6,132 nt of DNA from Anaerolineae bacterium (GCA_020848665.1 JADLHR010000342.1:1-6132), one strand, 5' to 3'; positions 1-5,219 are shown, counted from the stretch's first letter. Program-made: numbers and translations. The notes: generated by a model not told the origin, from the sequence alone.

Positions 1-6
1 TCCAGG

Positions 7-121
7 CCATCCCCCCATCCTTCCGACCTGCGGTCGGCTTTCCTTCCCCCAGAACGAGGGAAGGAAAAAAGCCGGATGGACTCCCCTTCCCTCATTTTGG
101 GGGCAAGGGGCCGGGGGATGG
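7..121. repeat. Palindromic intergenic repeat-like element
   Basis: This non-coding segment folds back on itself at several levels. The outer arms are 7-15 (CCATCCCCC) and 113-121 (GGGGGATGG), a perfect 9 bp inverted repeat. Inside them, 46-64 pairs with 85-103 as an imperfect 19 bp inverted repeat (17 identities; the two mismatches could pair as G-T/U wobbles in RNA). The left half also holds smaller hairpins: 23-28 with 32-37 (CCGACC/GGTCGG), and 41-48 with 58-65 (TCCTTCCC/GGGAAGGA). The matched ends suggest a discrete unit, similar in style to dispersed C/G-run repeats of Chloroflexota and cyanobacterial genomes. That comparison is from memory. No transposase and no target-site duplication are visible, and only one copy is present here. 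Confidence 0.55.
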
Positions 122-122
122 G
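99..122 (+). other. G-quadruplex motif in the repeat element
   Basis: Four G runs, G5 (99-103), G4 (107-110), G5 (113-117) and G3 (120-122), are separated by very short loops of 3, 2 and 2 bases (CAA, CC, AT). This matches the standard G3+ N1-7 pattern with loops short enough for a stable structure. It lies on the plus strand, downstream of the minus-strand exporter gene, in the right arm of the palindromic element. The G-rich strand can therefore either fold alone or pair with the C-rich left arm. Confidence 0.5.
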
Positions 123-153
123 AAGCTCTACCCGGCGCACAAGTGCATAACAC

Positions 154-190
154 GCTCTAGATAGAGCAGGGGCGCCATGTGGCGCCCCTG
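154..190 (-). terminator. Terminator-like hairpin after exporter gene
   Basis: A perfect 10 bp inverted repeat (CAGGGGCGCC at 167-176, GGCGCCCCTG at 181-190) with a 4-base loop begins 28 bases beyond the exporter stop codon in the direction of minus-strand transcription. A small second dyad follows it (GCTCTA 154-159 / TAGAGC 162-167). The position and stem strength suit a transcript end. However, no T-rich tract follows on the minus strand, so this is not a classical intrinsic terminator and may act as a 3' stability element instead. Confidence 0.5.
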
Positions 191-218
191 CCGCTCCCTG
201 GCTTATGTCCCCTGCCGA

Positions 219-1835
219 TCAGTCGGCGGCGCTGCCGGTTTCGAGGCTGGCGGCGCCGGCCGCTTGCCCACGCACGGGCGCTTCGTGCTCGGCTGAGCGC
301 CGGATGCGCGAGGGCAGAATCAGCAGGACGATGATCGCGTTGAGCGCCATGATCGCCGCACCGATCAGCATCGCCTCGTTCATCCCGGCGACGAACGCCT
401 TGTTGGCCGTCGTGCGGATCGTGTCGCTGAACTGCGCCGGGACTTTCGGATTGGCCGCGATCATGTGCGCCGCCTGGATGCTGTTCGAGATCCCGGCGTA
501 GATATCTGCCGGAAGCTGCGGCAGCGTCGTTTTCAGCGACGCGATGCCTTCCAGGTAGCGGCTGTTCATCACCGTGCCCAGCACCGCAACGCCGAGCGCC
601 CCGCCAAGCTGGCGCGTGGTGTCGTTCATGGCTGAGCCGATCCCTGCCTTGCTGATTGGGACGGCGCCCATGATCGAATTTGTTGCGGGGCTGACGGCGA
701 AGCCCATACCCGCCGCCAGGATAATCTCGCCCAGCGCGATGGTCGCGTAGCTGGACCCGGCGTGATACGCTTGCGACATGTACAGCAGCCCGCCGCCCGA
801 CACCAGGATGCCGAGCGCGACTGTGCGCTTGGTGCCTAGCCGGTCCGTGATGCGCGCCGACAGCGCCGAGACAACCGCCAGGGTCGCGGCGAGCGGGACC
901 ATCCGCACCCCCGCTTCGAGTGCGGTGTAGCCCTGCACGGTTTGGAGATACTGGCTCAGAAAGAAGATCGAGCCGAACAGGCTGAACATGATGAACGTCA
1001 TCGCCAGGTTCGCGCCGGTGAACGACATGTTCTTGAAGAAGTGCAGCGGCAGCATTGCGTTCGGGCTGCGGCTTTCCCACCACGTGAACGCGCCGAGCAA
1101 GATCGCCGATACGCCGAACGCCAGCAGCACGTGCGGATCGGTCCACTCGCCCTGCCCGGCCTCGATGATGCCGTAGACCAGCGCGAACAGCCCCGGAATC
1201 GAGAGCAGCACGCCAGGGATGTCCGGCTTCGGCGCGTGCTCGTCTTTCGAGTCCGCGAGGAAGAACAGCCCGCCAAGCAGCGCGACCGCGACGACTGGCA
1301 GGTTGACGAAGAAAACCGCGTTCCACTCGTAATGTTCCAGCAGCAGCCCGCCAACGACCGGGCCAACACCTACCCCCAGCCCGAAGATCGCCGCCCAGAT
1401 CGCGATAGCCTGCGAGCGCTCGTGATCGGGGAAGGTGGCGCTGATGATCGAGAGCGTGGCCGGCATGATGGTCGCCCCGCCGATGCCGAGAAAAGCGCGC
1501 GCTGCGATCAGCATCTCGGTTGAGTTCGCCAGCGCCGCCCACAACGAGCCGATGCCGAACATCACCAGGCCGAATTGCAGGGCGCGCTTCCGCCCGATTC
1601 GGTCCCCAACCGCGCCCATGGTCAGCAGCAGCGCGGCGAACACCAGCACGTAAGCATCGACAATCCACTGAAGATCGCTGGCCGACGCGCCGAGATCATT
1701 GGAGATCGACGGCAGCGCGACGTTGAGAATAGTGTTGTCGAGGCTGATGACCAGCAGCGAGATTCCAATGAAGACCAGACCAAGCCAGCGGGTTTTGTAC
1801 CCCGGCCGGTGTTCCAGTGCGCGCGTGTCCGACAT
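219..1835 (-). CDS. DHA2-family MFS multidrug exporter (14 TM)
   Basis: A predicted inner-membrane proton-coupled exporter of the EmrB/QacA (DHA2) branch of the major facilitator superfamily, 538 residues, typical for 14-helix members. The family motifs are visible in order: motif D1 in helix 1 (LDNTILNVALP, 32-42), motif A (GAVGDRIGRKR, 74-84), R113 of motif B, motif C (GVGVGPVVGG, 154-163), and a second motif-A-like loop (DRLGTKR, 331-337). A long external loop of about 60 residues (roughly 425-485) precedes the last helix, as is usual in DHA2. The tail is short and cytoplasmic. I chose the ATG at 1835 because AAGGAGGA sits 6 bases upstream; the reading frame continues open to 2021, but that extension is unstructured and would cover an intergenic hairpin. 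The substrate cannot be told from sequence; drugs, dyes or a metabolite are all possible. The Crp-family gene lies upstream on the same strand and may regulate it. Confidence 0.93.
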   Translation of the reverse strand: MSDTRALEHRPGYKTRWLGLVFIGISLLVISLDNTILNVALPSISNDLGASASDLQWIVDAYVLVFAALLLTMGAVGDRIGRKRALQFGLVMFGIGSLWAALANSTEMLIAARAFLGIGGATIMPATLSIISATFPDHERSQAIAIWAAIFGLGVGVGPVVGGLLLEHYEWNAVFFVNLPVVAVALLGGLFFLADSKDEHAPKPDIPGVLLSIPGLFALVYGIIEAGQGEWTDPHVLLAFGVSAILLGAFTWWESRSPNAMLPLHFFKNMSFTGANLAMTFIMFSLFGSIFFLSQYLQTVQGYTALEAGVRMVPLAATLAVVSALSARITDRLGTKRTVALGILVSGGGLLYMSQAYHAGSSYATIALGEIILAAGMGFAVSPATNSIMGAVPISKAGIGSAMNDTTRQLGGALGVAVLGTVMNSRYLEGIASLKTTLPQLPADIYAGISNSIQAAHMIAANPKVPAQFSDTIRTTANKAFVAGMNEAMLIGAAIMALNAIIVLLILPSRIRRSAEHEAPVRGQAAGAASLETGSAAD

Positions 1836-1867
1836 ACCGATTCCTCCTTGTGCTTGCTTCCTTGTGC
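1836..1867 (-). promoter_or_regulatory. Ribosome binding site of the exporter, duplicated leader
   Basis: Read on the minus strand, the leader ends AAGGAGGA-ATCGGT-ATG, a near-perfect Shine-Dalgarno with normal spacing, and this decides the start at 1835. The octamer GCACAAGG occurs twice in direct orientation (plus-strand coordinates 1846-1853 and 1860-1867, 14 base period). A second, weaker AAGGAAG-like purine stretch therefore lies just upstream of the functional site. Confidence 0.7.
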
Positions 1868-1885
1868 CTTCTGAACGCCAGTGAA

Positions 1886-1952
1886 CACGAGCCGGGCGCC
1901 GCACGCCTCCAGGCTGGTGAACGAGAGGCGGCGCGCGGCGCCCGGCGTCGTG
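1886..1952 (-). other. Long intergenic stem-loop between regulator and exporter
   Basis: A perfect 12 bp inverted repeat (GCCGGGCGCCGC at 1891-1902, GCGGCGCCCGGC at 1935-1946) is extended outward by CACGA/TCGTG (1886-1890 with 1948-1952, one bulged base) and inward by CGCCTC/GAGGCG (1904-1909 with 1925-1930). That gives about 23 pairs in total. It would form in the transcript between the regulator stop and the exporter start, ending about 50 bases before the exporter ATG. No T tract follows, so a terminator is unlikely. An RNA stability or processing element, or a leader structure, is more plausible. Confidence 0.6.
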
Positions 1953-2030
1953 CGCTAAAGATGCAAGGCTAGAGCGGAACGTAGCGGCTGTCTTCGACTT
2001 TTGTCGGATTTCTGGGATCAATTCAGAAGA

Positions 2031-2720
2031 TCAGAACGCGGATTTGGTCTTGCTGCGCAGCCCAGCCCGGTCGAGGATGAAAATTCGCCGGCGCTCGACG
2101 CGGATCAGCCCTTCGTGGCTGAGCGTGCGCAGCGCCCGGTTGATCACGTCGGGGACAGTGCCCAGGCGGGCAGCCATCTCTGCCTGTGTCGCCCAACGCT
2201 GGCGGGGCAGCGAGTCCGAGGCGGTATGCGCCAGCAGCAGGCGCGCCAGCCGGGCCTCGACCGTGCGCAGCGAGAGGTCTTCGACCATCGTGATCAGGTG
2301 CAGCACCCGCCCGGCGAGGTCGTCGATCACCGCCTGCGCGAGCGCCGGGTGAGTCGCCAGCAGATCGACCAGGAAAGGGCGCGGAAAGACCCACACCCGC
2401 GACGGCTCCAGCGCGATCACCGTCGCCGGGTTGGTAGCGCCCGCGAAGACGCCGATCGCGTTGAACGCGTCGCCGGGGCCGAGCAGGTCCAGGATATGCT
2501 CGCGGCCGTCCGCCGACAGCTTGATCGCCTTGAGCCATCCGGTGGCGACCACGCCCAGCCCGGCGCTCGGCGCTGCTTCGAGGAAGACAACCTGCCCGGC
2601 GTCGCAGGCGCGCGGCGCTGCGCTGCGCGCGATCGCCTGGCGGGTGGCTTCGTCCAGCCCCGCGAAATAGGGAACAGCGCTGAGAACTGCGGCATCCGGC
2701 GGATCGAATTCGGGCTTCAT
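2031..2720 (-). CDS. Crp/Fnr-family transcriptional regulator
   Basis: A predicted DNA-binding regulator of 229 residues, the usual size for the family. Residues ~13-110 form the cyclic-nucleotide-binding-like beta roll (GDAFNAIGVF at 83-92 is the phosphate-cassette region), ~115-150 the dimerisation helix, and ~152-220 the HTH_Crp winged helix (recognition helix around 188-200). Aligned by eye to E. coli CRP, the cAMP ligands E72, R82 and S83 are A88, P98 and A99, so canonical cAMP binding is unlikely. There is only one cysteine (C39), so no FNR-type iron-sulfur cluster. The recognition-helix arginine is kept (R195), with D191 in the position of CRP E181/FNR E209. I chose the ATG at 2720 because homology-like sequence starts there; in-frame GTGs at 2732 and 2756 would add 4 or 12 residues, and none has a strong Shine-Dalgarno. 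The ligand and targets are unknown; the exporter downstream is the obvious candidate target. Confidence 0.9.
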   Translation of the reverse strand: MKPEFDPPDAAVLSAVPYFAGLDEATRQAIARSAAPRACDAGQVVFLEAAPSAGLGVVATGWLKAIKLSADGREHILDLLGPGDAFNAIGVFAGATNPATVIALEPSRVWVFPRPFLVDLLATHPALAQAVIDDLAGRVLHLITMVEDLSLRTVEARLARLLLAHTASDSLPRQRWATQAEMAARLGTVPDVINRALRTLSHEGLIRVERRRIFILDRAGLRSKTKSAF

Positions 2721-2756
2721 GCGGCTTTGCACTCTTGAGGAATCTGATCGGCGCAC

Positions 2757-2797
2757 GCTTCAATTGTACTCGATTTGCGCGGGGCGGAGCAGCGCAA
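2757..2797 (-). promoter_or_regulatory. Candidate promoter and operator of the regulator gene
   Basis: On the minus strand, TACAAT (2768 down to 2763) matches the -10 consensus at 5 of 6 positions and lies 42 bases before the ATG at 2720. No good -35 is present at 16-18 bases. Instead the expected place is covered by a dyad, TTGCGC (2775-2780) and GCGCAA (2792-2797), with an 11-base gap. A promoter that needs, or is blocked by, a bound protein would look like this; autoregulation by the encoded regulator is an inference. Initiation 7 bases past the -10 would fall at about 2756, exactly at the in-frame GTG. Confidence 0.35.
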
Positions 2798-2997
2798 GGA
2801 GCGGGCAGAACAAACGCAACAACAATTGTGTCGTTATTTTTGCTCTATTGTCCACCGTCCAGCCGTCTGAGTAAGCCAGAAGTACCAGCGTGCGCGATTC
2901 TTAGGATATAATGGGGATGCTGGTCGCCGCGTGCCAGAGCAGCGCTCGCCTCGTCCGAGCCGGTCGGGGCAGGCAACTGCGCGATCCGGCGTGGTCA

Positions 2998-3025
2998 TTA
3001 CGTAAAATATTATGCATATTATGCA
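2998..3025. repeat. AT-rich island with tandem 9-mer and palindromes
   Basis: The nonamer TATTATGCA is duplicated in perfect tandem (3008-3016 and 3017-3025). The duplication creates a perfect 13 bp palindrome (TGCATA-T-TATGCA, 3013-3025) and an imperfect 16 bp one centred on ATGCAT (3007-3022). Just upstream is the perfect 8 bp palindrome TTACGTAA (2998-3005). The surrounding DNA is strongly GC-rich, so this short AT-rich patch stands out. It is a plausible operator cluster or protein-bound architectural site; TATTAT could also serve as a -10 on the plus strand, but no matching -35 is seen. Confidence 0.5.
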
Positions 3026-3154
3026 GAACTGTGACGCGAGGCGCCAGCTTGTTCTCCACGTGCGCAACGCAGAAAGGAGACGCCGATCGCACACCAGAGC
3101 ACCTGACGTATCCGTCTCGTAGGGCATCGGGCCTGGGCCTGTTGTCGTTCGTAG

Positions 3155-3204
3155 CGCGCCTTGTCGGATTTTCACAAGCGCGTGTTGCGGAAAGCCGGTA
3201 TACT
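3155..3204 (+). promoter_or_regulatory. Candidate promoter with upstream dyad for the binding protein
   Basis: TATACT (3199-3204) matches the -10 consensus at 5 of 6 positions and would start transcription near 3211, giving a leader of about 53 bases. No hexamer at proper spacing resembles a -35. Instead there is a dyad of 9 pairs with one bulged base: CGCGC-c-TTGT (3155-3164) and ACAA-GCGCG (3174-3182), with a 9-base centre. Its axis falls near -42 relative to that start, the position class II activators of the Crp/Fnr type use. The right side contains TCACA (3172-3176), the CRP half-site, but the left half is imperfect and the spacing one base short. Confidence 0.4.
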
Positions 3205-3263
3205 TACTCGGCGAAGACTTTGCACCACCTTGTTTCGTTTGGAGTGAATGGAGCAGAAGAGCG

Positions 3264-4946
3264 ATGAGAACCCTGAATAAGACCAGCCGGCTGTTGATCG
3301 CGCTGACGCTGCTGGCGTCGCTGATCGTCGGCCTCACCGCGGTCAGCGCGCAGGAGCCGAAGATCCTGCGCGTGGCTATGGGCTCGGCCGGCACGAATGT
3401 CATCTTTGACCCTTCGCTGGCGACCGACACCACTTCCCACACCTTCATCAATATGCTGTACCCTGGGCTGGCGCCACGGCTTGAGACCTCCGGTGAGCCG
3501 CAGCACGGCATGGCGGAAGACTGGACCATCTCCGACGACCTGATGACGTACACCTTTACGATCAAGCAGGGCGTGCCGTGGGTTGTGTACGATCCGGCTT
3601 CCGGCGCGGTCGTGGAAGTGACGGACGAGGCTGGCAACGTTCGCTACGTGAATGCGCACGACTTCGTCTACAGCGTGAAGCGCACGATCAACCCTGAGAC
3701 CGCGGCGGACTACGCGTACGTCATTGCCAACTGGGTTGCGGGTGGCAATGAGTACAACGCGGGCACCGGCTCGGCGGATGATCTTGGGATCCGCGCGATC
3801 GATGACTACACGCTTGAGATCGTTTCTCCAAACCCGGCGGGCTTCCTGCTCCAGATCTACGGTGAGTGGCTTGCCAACGCCCAGCCTCAGTGGGCAATCG
3901 AAGAATACGGTGATGCCTGGACTCTCCCCGGCAACTATCCGGCCTATGGCACGTTCGTGCTGAAGACCTACGAGCCTGGCTCGAGCGTCGAAATCATCAA
4001 GAACCCCTTCTGGCCAGGCACCGAGAGCCATCCGGTGTCCGCGCTGGATGAAATCCACGCTGTGTTCCTGGATGCGTCGGCGGCGCTGGCGGCGTACGAG
4101 GCCGGCGAGCTGGATACCATTGAAGAATTTCCGCCGCTCGACTTTGCTCGCCTGAAGGTTGAACGCCCGGACGAACTGTACGTTGGCCCCGGCTCCTGCA
4201 CGTACTACTACGGCTTCAACGTGCTGAAGGCACCGGCGGACAACGTCCACATGCGTCGCGCCCTGTCGGCGGCGATTGACCGCCAGGTCATCACCGACGC
4301 GATCCTGGGCCGTGGCGAAGTGCCGGCTGGGTTCTTCGAGCGCCCCAACTACGCTGCGTCGGCCACTCAGGAAGAGTTCCCTGAGCTGGGCGCCCACAGC
4401 GATCCTGAAGTAGCCAAGCAGGAGCTGGCGCTCTACTTCGAAGAGACCGGCTACACGCTTGAGACCATGCCGCAGGTTACCCTGATGTTCAACACCAGCG
4501 AAGCGCATGCCCTTATCGCGCAGGCCGTGCAGCAGATGTGGGCTGAGACGCTGGGCATCCAGGCTCAGGTGACCAACCAGGAATGGCAGACCTACCTGGA
4601 GACGCTCGAAAATGATGCGCCGCCAGTGTGGCGTCTGGGCTGGTGCGAGGACTATCAGGACCCCAACAACTTCCTGGGCGACGTGATGTACTCGACCTCA
4701 GGGAATAACGACACCAACTGGGGAAGCGACGAGTTTGACTCGCTGGTTGACCAGGCCAAGGTCATGACGGACTTCGAAGCGCGCAAGCCGCTCTACGCGC
4801 GCGCCGAGCATATCCTGACCTGGGAAGACGCCGCGATGGCGCCGATCTACTTCTACGTCAACAACAGCATGATCGGCACGCACCTCAAGGCTTCCCCGTC
4901 GATCCTCGGCACCGAGCGTTACGACAAGTGGGACATCATCGGGTAA
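3264..4946 (+). CDS. ABC transporter oligopeptide-type substrate-binding protein (SBP_bac_5)
   Basis: A predicted exported receptor that captures peptides and hands them to an Opp/Dpp-type importer; 560 residues, normal for the family. Residues 1-29 are a signal peptide (basic start, hydrophobic core, VSA cleavage before Q30) without a lipobox cysteine. Family landmarks follow: GTFVLKTYEPG with KNPFWPG (229-252), FNVLKAP and VHMRRALSAAIDR (318-340), and GWCEDYQDPNNFL (459-471). The last resembles the GWCADY segment of Salmonella OppA, where the aspartate binds the peptide N-terminus; here that is D463. The only two cysteines, C312 and C461, are spaced much like the OppA disulfide pair (271/417). 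This favours oligopeptides, though subfamily assignments within SBP_bac_5 are often unreliable. The ATG at 3264 has GGAG 10 bases upstream and is the only start that puts the signal peptide at the N-terminus. The permease gene follows after 273 bp. Confidence 0.93.
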   Translation: MRTLNKTSRLLIALTLLASLIVGLTAVSAQEPKILRVAMGSAGTNVIFDPSLATDTTSHTFINMLYPGLAPRLETSGEPQHGMAEDWTISDDLMTYTFTIKQGVPWVVYDPASGAVVEVTDEAGNVRYVNAHDFVYSVKRTINPETAADYAYVIANWVAGGNEYNAGTGSADDLGIRAIDDYTLEIVSPNPAGFLLQIYGEWLANAQPQWAIEEYGDAWTLPGNYPAYGTFVLKTYEPGSSVEIIKNPFWPGTESHPVSALDEIHAVFLDASAALAAYEAGELDTIEEFPPLDFARLKVERPDELYVGPGSCTYYYGFNVLKAPADNVHMRRALSAAIDRQVITDAILGRGEVPAGFFERPNYAASATQEEFPELGAHSDPEVAKQELALYFEETGYTLETMPQVTLMFNTSEAHALIAQAVQQMWAETLGIQAQVTNQEWQTYLETLENDAPPVWRLGWCEDYQDPNNFLGDVMYSTSGNNDTNWGSDEFDSLVDQAKVMTDFEARKPLYARAEHILTWEDAAMAPIYFYVNNSMIGTHLKASPSILGTERYDKWDIIG

Positions 4947-4981
4947 TCCGGTGAACCAGTTCGTGCCTTGAGAAGTAAATA

Positions 4982-5026
4982 GATCGAATGGAGAGAGAGC
5001 GTTGCGCTCTCTCTCCCATATCGATC
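4982..5026 (+). other. Strong stem-loop downstream of the binding-protein gene
   Basis: Thirty-five bases after the stop codon, GGAGAGAGAGCG (4990-5001) and CGCTCTCTCTCC (5005-5016) form a perfect 12 bp stem with a TTG loop. GATCGA (4982-4987) and TCGATC (5021-5026) add 6 outer pairs across a small internal loop. No T-rich tract follows, so complete intrinsic termination is doubtful. In binding-protein operons such hairpins commonly protect the upstream message or partly stop transcription, so that the binding protein is made in excess over the membrane subunits. That role is inferred here. Confidence 0.6.
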
Positions 5027-5047
5027 ATCGGTGACGTACGCTGTCAG

Positions 5048-5067
5048 AATAGATAACAATAGATAAC
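5048..5067 (+). repeat. Perfect tandem decamer upstream of the permease
   Basis: AATAGATAAC is repeated twice head to tail with no gap, in an AT-rich patch of an otherwise GC-rich genome. One helical turn (10 bp) separates the copies, so a protein recognising the unit would meet both on the same DNA face. It lies 12-31 bases upstream of a candidate -35 and is therefore placed like an activator site. Confidence 0.5.
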
Positions 5068-5078
5068 GACACAACGCG

Positions 5079-5106
5079 CTGAAAATTGAAAATTTCCCCT
5101 TACAAT
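5079..5106 (+). promoter_or_regulatory. Candidate internal promoter for the permease
   Basis: CTGAAA (5079-5084, 4 of 6 consensus positions) and TACAAT (5101-5106, 5 of 6) are 16 bases apart, an acceptable sigma-70-type promoter. Initiation near 5113 would give a leader of about 107 bases before the permease ATG. The AT-rich stretch around it and the tandem decamer immediately upstream support it. It would let the permease be expressed separately from the binding protein. Confidence 0.4.
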
Positions 5107-5167
5107 CATGTTGATGAGCCGTCGCTCGAGTTGTAGTGGGATCCCAGCCAATCTCGCTCTGCGCGTA

Positions 5168-5196
5168 GGGCAAATGGGGTGGATGGGTCGATGGGG
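5168..5196 (+). promoter_or_regulatory. G-quadruplex motif just upstream of the permease RBS
   Basis: The runs GGG (5168-5170), GGGG (5176-5179), GGG (5185-5187) and GGGG (5193-5196) are separated by three loops of exactly 5 bases (CAAAT, TGGAT, TCGAT). The motif is on the coding strand, so it would be present in the mRNA leader, ending 11 bases before the AGGAG of the permease. A folded quadruplex there could limit ribosome access. Short AT-G repeats (ATGGGG, ATGGG, ATGGGG) underlie the pattern, so it may also be chance low-complexity sequence. Confidence 0.45.
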
Positions 5197-5207
5197 TGTG
5201 CGACGGC

Positions 5208-5212
5208 AGGAG
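5208..5212 (+). promoter_or_regulatory. Ribosome binding site of the permease
   Basis: AGGAG lies 7 bases upstream of the ATG at 5220, ideal spacing. It decides the start for a gene that has no stop inside the window. Confidence 0.75.
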
Positions 5213-5219
5213 TACCTAG

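Larger units (their letters stand above)
2721..3263. other. 543 bp divergent intergenic region, no gene found
   Basis: This gap separates the start of the minus-strand regulator from the start of the plus-strand binding protein. The reading frames across it have arginine/serine/cysteine-rich, low-complexity translations without recognisable domains or ribosome binding sites, so I call no gene. It holds the regulator promoter candidate, a palindromic ACAATTGT (2822-2829) whose CAATTGT is repeated 62 bp away at 2761-2767, a TATAAT hexamer on the plus strand (2907-2912, without a good -35), an AT-rich repeat island (2995-3030), and a dyad plus -10 next to the binding-protein gene. I saw no tRNA, known riboswitch or insertion-sequence end. 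Confidence 0.6.

Noticed and set aside
157..1668. 503-codon minus-strand frame inside the exporter gene
   Set aside because: It overlaps the exporter in another frame of the same strand. The translation is Arg/Gly/Ala-rich and without motifs, the usual shadow in GC-rich DNA.
1836..2021. N-terminal extension of the exporter by 62 residues
   Set aside because: The frame is open, but the strong ribosome binding site directly precedes the ATG at 1835. The extension would overlap the long hairpin and the 5' part is not membrane-protein-like.
2010..2028. TTCTG/CAGAA dyad and an FNR-like TTGAT half just after the regulator stop codon
   Set aside because: The arms are only 5 bp, no T tract follows, and the second FNR half does not match. 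Too weak to call a terminator or operator.
2001..2738. 245-codon plus-strand frame opposite the Crp-family gene
   Set aside because: Antisense shadow of a gene with clear Crp motifs; the translation has no recognisable domain.
2907..2912. Perfect TATAAT on the plus strand as the main promoter of the binding protein
   Set aside because: No -35-like hexamer at 16-18 bases, no TG extension, and it is about 350 bases from the gene. It is kept only as a note on the intergenic region.
2911..3267. Plus-strand 118-codon frame ending in an ATGA overlap with the binding-protein start
   Set aside because: The overlap looks like translational coupling, but the translation is low-complexity (Arg/Ser/Ala/Cys-rich) with no domain. 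There is no ribosome binding site, the frame runs through the AT-rich repeat island and promoter candidates, and it begins inside a TATAAT-like sequence.
3204..4508. 434-codon minus-strand frame opposite the binding-protein gene
   Set aside because: The opposite strand has a signal peptide and family motifs along its whole length; the antisense translation is Arg/Val/His-rich with no domain.
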